Below, piece by piece: positions 59,554-64,000 of a stretch of 64,000 bases of DNA. The notes beneath the pieces were generated by a model. The model saw only the letters and a list, made by a program, of their open reading frames with translations, did no database searches and had not been told where the DNA came from. The stretch lies in NCBI GenBank assembly GCA_015680685.1, contig MNCI01004872.1, positions 1,649,819 through 1,713,818 on the forward strand, written 5' to 3'. A program made the translations under genes and the position numbers. The DNA comes from Gnetum montanum (taxonomy: Eukaryota > Streptophyta > Gnetopsida > Gnetales > Gnetaceae). Every line of letters begins with the position of its first letter. Positions within the stretch are counted from its first letter, which is position 1.

Positions 59554-60480
59554 ATGTTGTGGCATCGAAAGATTGGTCATATGTCAAAACAAGGTTTGAA
59601 GATTCTCTCTAAACAGAGACTACTTCCTAGGCTCAATTCAGTATCTTTACCATTTTGTGAGCATTATGTTACTAGTAAGCAACATAAATTAAAGTTTAGC
59701 ACATCAACAACTAAGAGTAGAGGCATCTTAGACTTGATGCACTCTGATGCTTGGCAAGCACCAATCACTTCCCTAGGAGGAGCAATATACTTTGTATTTT
59801 TCATTGATGATTACTTTAGGAGATGTTGGGTGTATCCAATTAAAAGGAAGGCAAATTTCTTTTCAGTCTTCAAATTTTTTAAAGCATGGGTAGAACTTGA
59901 GTCCGAACAAAGGATCAAGTGTCTAAGGACATATAATGGAGGAGAATATACAAGTGATGAATTTTATGCATTTTGTTAACAAGAAGGCATCAAGAGGTAG
60001 TTCACAGTGGCACACACTCCTCAACAAATTGGAGTGGTGGAACGGATGAATAGAACCTTGTTGGAAAAAACAAGATCAATGTTGAGGGTTGCAAATCTAA
60101 CCAAGTCATTTTGGGCAGAAGCAGTCAATACCGCCTGCTATTTAATCAATCAGTCTTCATCAACTGTGATTGATCTAAAAACACCAATAGAAATGTGGAC
60201 TAGTAAGCCAGCTATTTATTCTCATCTCCATACATTTGAAAGTTTTGTATATGGGATGTACAATGACCAAGAAAGATCGAAGTTGGACCCAAAGTCCAGG
60301 AAATGTATTTTCTTAGGGTATGCTAATGGAGTTAAGGGGTATCACCTGTGAGATCCCACTACCCACAAGGTTGTCATCAGCAAAGATGTGATATTTGCAA
60401 AAGATAAAATGCAAGAGAAGGGAGATGATAGCACTTCAAAGGAGAATCCAGGGACTACTAGAATTTAGGTAGAAGATAAG
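59554..60480 (+). pseudogene. Copia integrase
   Basis: LWHRKIGHMSKQGLKIL (59557) gives the two His of the zinc finger; the Cys pair (CEHYV, about 59659) has lost its second Cys to Tyr. The first catalytic Asp is in LMHSDAW (59746-59748). The second, normally in DNGGEY, is Tyr (TYNGGEY, 59932-59934). The third, Glu, is in VVERMNRTLLE (60040-60042). The C-terminal block KLDPKSRKCIFLGYANGVKG (60280-60340) is typical copia. Three stops interrupt it. Confidence 0.9.
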
Positions 60481-60519
60481 ACAAAAGCTAAAGATTTCAT
60501 TACTTTTGAAGAAACATCA

Positions 60520-61665
60520 ATGTATGAAGAGAAAGAACCAGTCAAGTCTGAAGCTTATGAAGTTTTTCGGTCATCTTGGGCAAAAAGATCACCAACTTGG
60601 CACTCAAATTATGTTACTAAAAGTAATGCTACATACTACCTTTTAACGGAGGATGAAGAGCCCTCAACTTTACATGAGGCTCTCAAAAGTCCAAATGTGT
60701 CTTTGTGGATGGCAGCAATGCAGGAGGAGATTGAAGCTTTACACAAAAACAAGCCATGGGATTTTGTTACACTACCATAATGAAGAAAGGCTATTGGAAA
60801 CAAATGGGTCTACAAGATCAAACATGATAGTAACAACCAAGTGGAGTTATATCATGCAAGATTGGTGGTAAAGGGATATGCTCAAAAAGAAGGAATTGAC
60901 TTCAATGAGATATTTTCTCCTATGGTTAGACTTACAATAGTTAGAGTAATCCTAGCAATGTGTGCTACGTTTGATCTACATCTAGAACAACTAGATATGA
61001 AAATTGCTTTTCTTCATGGAGATCTTGAAGAAGATATTTACATGCTCCAACCAAAAGGTTTTGCAAAAGAAGGCAAAGAGAACTTGGTTTGCAAGTTGAA
61101 CAAATCTCTATATGATCCCAAATAGGCACCAAGGTGTTGGTACAAGAGATTTGACTCGTATATCATGAGCCTTGGGTACAATAGACTCAATGCAGACCCT
61201 TGTACATATTTCAAGAGGTTTGATGAAAATTTCATCGTTTTGCTATTGTACGTGGATGACATGTTGGTTGTAGGCCCCAACAAAGAGAAAATCCAAGAAT
61301 TGAAGGCACAGTTGGCTAGGGAATTTGATATGAAAGACTTGGGACCAGCAAAGAATATTCTAAGGATGCAAATTCACCAAGATAGAAATAACAAGAAGAT
61401 TTGGCTTTCTCAAAAAAACTACTTGGGTAAGATCTTGTGACGCTTCAACATGCAAGATTGTAAGCCAATTTCTACCCCACTTCCTATTAATTTCAAATTA
61501 TCCTCTGAGATGTGTCCTAGTAATGATGTAGAGAGGAATGAGATGTCTTGAGTACCGTATGCATCAGCAGTGGGAATGCTAATGTTCACTATGATTTGTA
61601 CAAGACTAGACATTGCACAAGCAGTGGGAGCAGTTAGTTGGTACATGGAAAATCTTGGATGAGAG
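60520..61665 (+). pseudogene. Copia reverse transcriptase, RNase H deleted
   Basis: After a linker, blocks are WMAAMQEEIEALHKNKPWDF (60709), KWVYKIKHD, ARLVVKGYAQKEGIDFNEIF (60859-60918), FSPMVRLTIVRVILAM, QLDMKIAFLHGDLEEDIYML (60990-61049) and LLLYVDDMLVVG (61240-61275) with the YVDD site intact at 61249-61260. DLGPAKNILRMQI and YASAVGMLMFTMICTRLDIA follow. The text breaks off near 61665 where RNase H should start (after WYMENLG*EH), so that domain is lost. Confidence 0.9.
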
Positions 61666-61761
61666 CATTTAAGCAAAAACATAAGCAACATAGAATGGAA
61701 AGGTAGAAAAGATGGTGTGGAGATATGATTAATCCTCAATTAAAATCTCCAAGTGGAAGAT

Positions 61762-62177
61762 TTTTGGCCATAGTTATCATGATAAATTTAGGCCATGGCT
61801 ATCATGCTAAAATTCGGTTATGGTTATCCTAATAAAATTCGGTTGTGGTTACTAAAATAGTGGGTGTTTATCATTAGTTATTTAAGGGCCCCTTTACCAA
61901 TATAAAAGAGACCTCCCTCACCTCAATTCAGATCCATCACATACATCACCTTTCCATTCCACTCTTACATACTTCTTCTATTGCATGAGAGAGAGGCTTC
62001 TTCTTGTTCTCTCTGTGTGATGAAGAGAGAAGCTTATTATCCCCATTTTTGATAATAAGATCCTTCTACATTTGCCCATGGTTTTTTCCCACTTTGGGGT
62101 TTTTCCACATAAAAGATTCTTGTCCATTGCTCTTTATTTTCATCTCATTTCATATTTTTCTGCCAGATCTACTAACA
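61762..62177 (+). mobile_element. 3' LTR of the copia element
   Basis: Follows a short purine tract (CCAAGTGGAAGA, about 61749-61760), keeps the TATA box at 61901-61908 and ends CTAACA before the target duplication CTCTT. About 416 bp. Confidence 0.85.
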
Positions 62178-63060
62178 CTCTTTGCTCTACTCCGTTTAGT
62201 AAGTTCGCCTAAATTGTTTACTATTTTTTTTAAATGACATTCATTTTATTATTTATGTTTAAGGTGTAGATTTAATTTTAATGCAAGTATATACAACTTC
62301 CAATTTTTTTTTGTTCATAGTATGAGGCTATGCGTCTTACAAAACTTTATTTAAAAATCTTTTAAGTATGCCATATAATGTGTCTCGTAATTTTTTTCAA
62401 ATGCAAGTCCATGCAATTCACACTAATAATGTTAAAAATGTGATTCTCTTTGACTCACATGATCCTACAATTGTAAACTTATGTTTATGTAAGACTGTGA
62501 CCATAGTGTGAAGCACAGTCTTGTGGCACTATTTGTTTAGATTAATTTTTATTTAAAAATTGTGATGAGATTGCAATGCACAGTTTCATGGCACTATGTT
62601 TTAATTACTTGGATTCTGATTTAGAGAGACTTGTGCCTTACACTCGTTACTTAAATCTATTCAAAATGATAAATTGCAGCCACACTATGACCCATAGTTT
62701 CATGGCACTATTTTTAGTTTGTATTGATTTTTGACTACTCAAAAACTATGCCTTGCACTCTACTAGCAATATGACTACTAGAGAACTATGATGCATAGTC
62801 TTTTAGCACTATTTCTATTATGTGCTGATAATGTTAATTTTAATGTAGCATAGCTACAATTGGCTAATTATTTTCAAAGTTATATCCAATCATGAGTGTT
62901 GTAAAAGCCAAAGCCAATAGCCAAAGAGATCTTCTATGTAAGTAGTTGTTTTATTTTGAATTGTAGTTATTTCAAAAATATATTACTACACTTATTCAGC
63001 AATTTTGTTTCTATTATGTTATTCTAAATGTTGTTAAATCTCTAAAATTACAACTTTTGC
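62178..63060. repeat. Diffuse repeats of a CATAGTTTCATGGCACTAT word
   Basis: The word, or close variants, occurs near 62513, 62579, 62691 and 62794, with intervening text that also recurs (TTGCACTC, ACTACT). Spacing is irregular (66, 112, 103 bp). No gene is seen in this stretch. Confidence 0.55.
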
Positions 63061-63610
63061 CTTAGTTTGTGAATGTAATGTTCAAACTATTTTGGAGTTG
63101 CCAGAAATGTGTGTCCTTTCTAATAAGTTAAAAAAATTAAAATATATGATTGGATGACAATGGAAGGTTGCTATGATAAAATGTTCTTTATAATTTTTAT
63201 GAATGGTTGATTGATTGTCTCGAATGGGAAAAATACTTTACAAGCCACTATACAAGGTCAAAATTTCACCTTCAATACAAATAATATTGTAGATATCATG
63301 CAAGTTTTATGCAGCAATGAGCCAGCTATTAAAAAATCAAGGTGGAAGAAAAGTGAAAATCACTTGATTCACTATGCCAAAAAATTTGATAATAGAGATA
63401 GAAACCCAAATTTCTATCCAAAGTTGCTTTTACTCTTAAAATTTATGTAGTGGGCTTTATTTCTACTAAAAGAAATAAAATCTAAAATTTCTAATAATGC
63501 AATTTTACTAATGTGGACATTGGATAGCAATGAAGGTCTTTCTTTTGATATTCCATTGATCATATTGTTTGAGATGAGGAGGCATGGAAGGGCATGGTAG
63601 CTTCATAATG
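63060..63610 (+). pseudogene. Repeat-associated ORF, broken
   Basis: A single frame reads WMTMEGCYDKMFFIIFMNG, a TGA, then LIVSNGKNTLQATIQGQNFT, KLLLLLKFM, a TAG, WALFLLKEIKSKISNNAILL and IPLIILFEMRRHGRA. The layout (a strand-rich part, then a helical part before PLIILFEMRR) recalls the N-terminal ORF carried by Athila-type or other plant elements, but no diagnostic residue proves it. A frame change separates it from the next feature. Confidence 0.35.
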
Positions 63611-63673
63611 TTAGAGAGTCCTTTAGGATTTCTAATTAATGTGACCAAATTATTATAAAAACACAACATATAG

Positions 63674-64000
63674 TTTATCCCTACCCAACTTCAGGATATA
63701 GTAAAGTTGGAGCCTAATAGCATTTTCAAGAATGCATCCTTATCTAAGAGGCCTGAAAGCTTAACCAATGTGAAAGAAGATGATAAGCCTTCTATGCAAG
63801 ATGTGTTCCATCATGATAAATGTTCTTTGAAACTAATCAAAGATAATTTAGATAATGTAATTGAGACATTAAGTCAATATTTTGAAAGAAATGTAATACT
63901 TTGGAATATTGTGGAGGAGCTAAAATCTGAAAAGTCTCAATTGGCAAAAGAGAACAATGCACTAAAAGCAAAAATAGAGAGCTTTGTGGACAATGAAAAT
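63674..64000 (+). CDS. Open frame running off the window edge, coiled-coil
   Basis: From just after a TAG at 63671-63673 to the last base there is no stop for 109 codons. The protein (TQLQDIVKLEPNSIFKN to CSLKLIKDNLDNVIETLSQY, then VEELKSEKSQLAKENNALKA) has heptad-like Leu/Ile spacing near its end, as in a coiled coil. No start codon near its left end is convincing; ATATAG (63668-63673) or TTCAG at 63689-63693 could be a 3' splice site. It may continue the ORF at 63060-63610. Product unknown. Confidence 0.4.

Larger units (their letters stand above)
58448..62177 (+). mobile_element. Ty1/copia element with both LTRs, internally deleted
   Basis: LTRs (58448-58874 and 61762-62177), a tRNA-Met-type primer site, pol and a purine tract are in the correct order. 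The 5-mer CTCTT flanks both sides (58443-58447 and 62178-62182), a perfect target-site duplication. The internal part is only about 2.9 kb, since most of gag and RNase H are missing. Protein wording is closest to the TNT1-like group. Confidence 0.9.

Overview
The window reads as nuclear DNA of a land plant with a large, repeat-packed genome. The evidence is stacked, nested and decayed LTR retrotransposons of plant lineages (Athila/Tat, chromovirus-like Ty3 and Ty1/copia), a primer-binding site matching plant tRNA-Asp, and two fragments of plant-type cellular genes. The species cannot be named from this sequence. I see no bacterial operon, tRNA, rRNA or CRISPR array, and no intact cellular gene. 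Nearly every coding stretch carries in-frame TAG, TAA or TGA where the family has Gln, Arg or Trp. CpG is scarce over most of the window. Both fit long-term cytosine methylation and deamination.

Layout. 1-520: wreck of a pectin acetylesterase gene (+). 1191-4700: a candidate LTR start, then two degenerate arrays with a period near 190 bp. 5040-12350: a Tat-like element read leftward (gag 12350-9700, protease about 9420-8740), followed on the opposite strand by a broken ORF with five plausible GT-AG introns (5040-8000). 13690-16560: minus-strand gag and integrase-end fragments of another Ty3 element around a hairpin-rich block. 16590-24002: two partial copies of an Athila/Tat-type family, here 'family X', facing each other (A on +, A' on -); A' ends in an LTR. 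24424-30187 plus 40126-40758: chromovirus-like element D (+), split by a full-length family X copy B (-; LTRs 30188-31033 and 39262-40125). 44302-44609: a strictly periodic 22-bp minisatellite. 45000-50717: element E, sister of D, with chromodomain-like tail and 3' LTR. 51320-54900: Tat-like element F (-) with two RNase H domains. 56200-56822: probable ARGONAUTE (AGO4-like) fragment (-). 57360-57980: an unrecognised coding fragment (-) broken by a 98-bp tandem duplication. 58448-62177: a Ty1/copia element with both LTRs, tRNA-Met-type primer site and a 5-bp target duplication, but most of gag and RNase H missing. 63060-64000: a broken repeat-associated ORF running off the right edge.

How it works together. 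Nothing here is likely to make a working enzyme: each polyprotein has several stops or frameshifts, and key active-site residues are changed in B, D, E and the copia element. The nesting gives an order of events: D inserted first, then B into D. The features most worth following are the Tat-like element with a spliced antisense ORF beside ~190-bp arrays, the opposed copies A/A', the palindromic variable zone in family X LTRs, and the reverse transcriptase active-site change shared by D and E.
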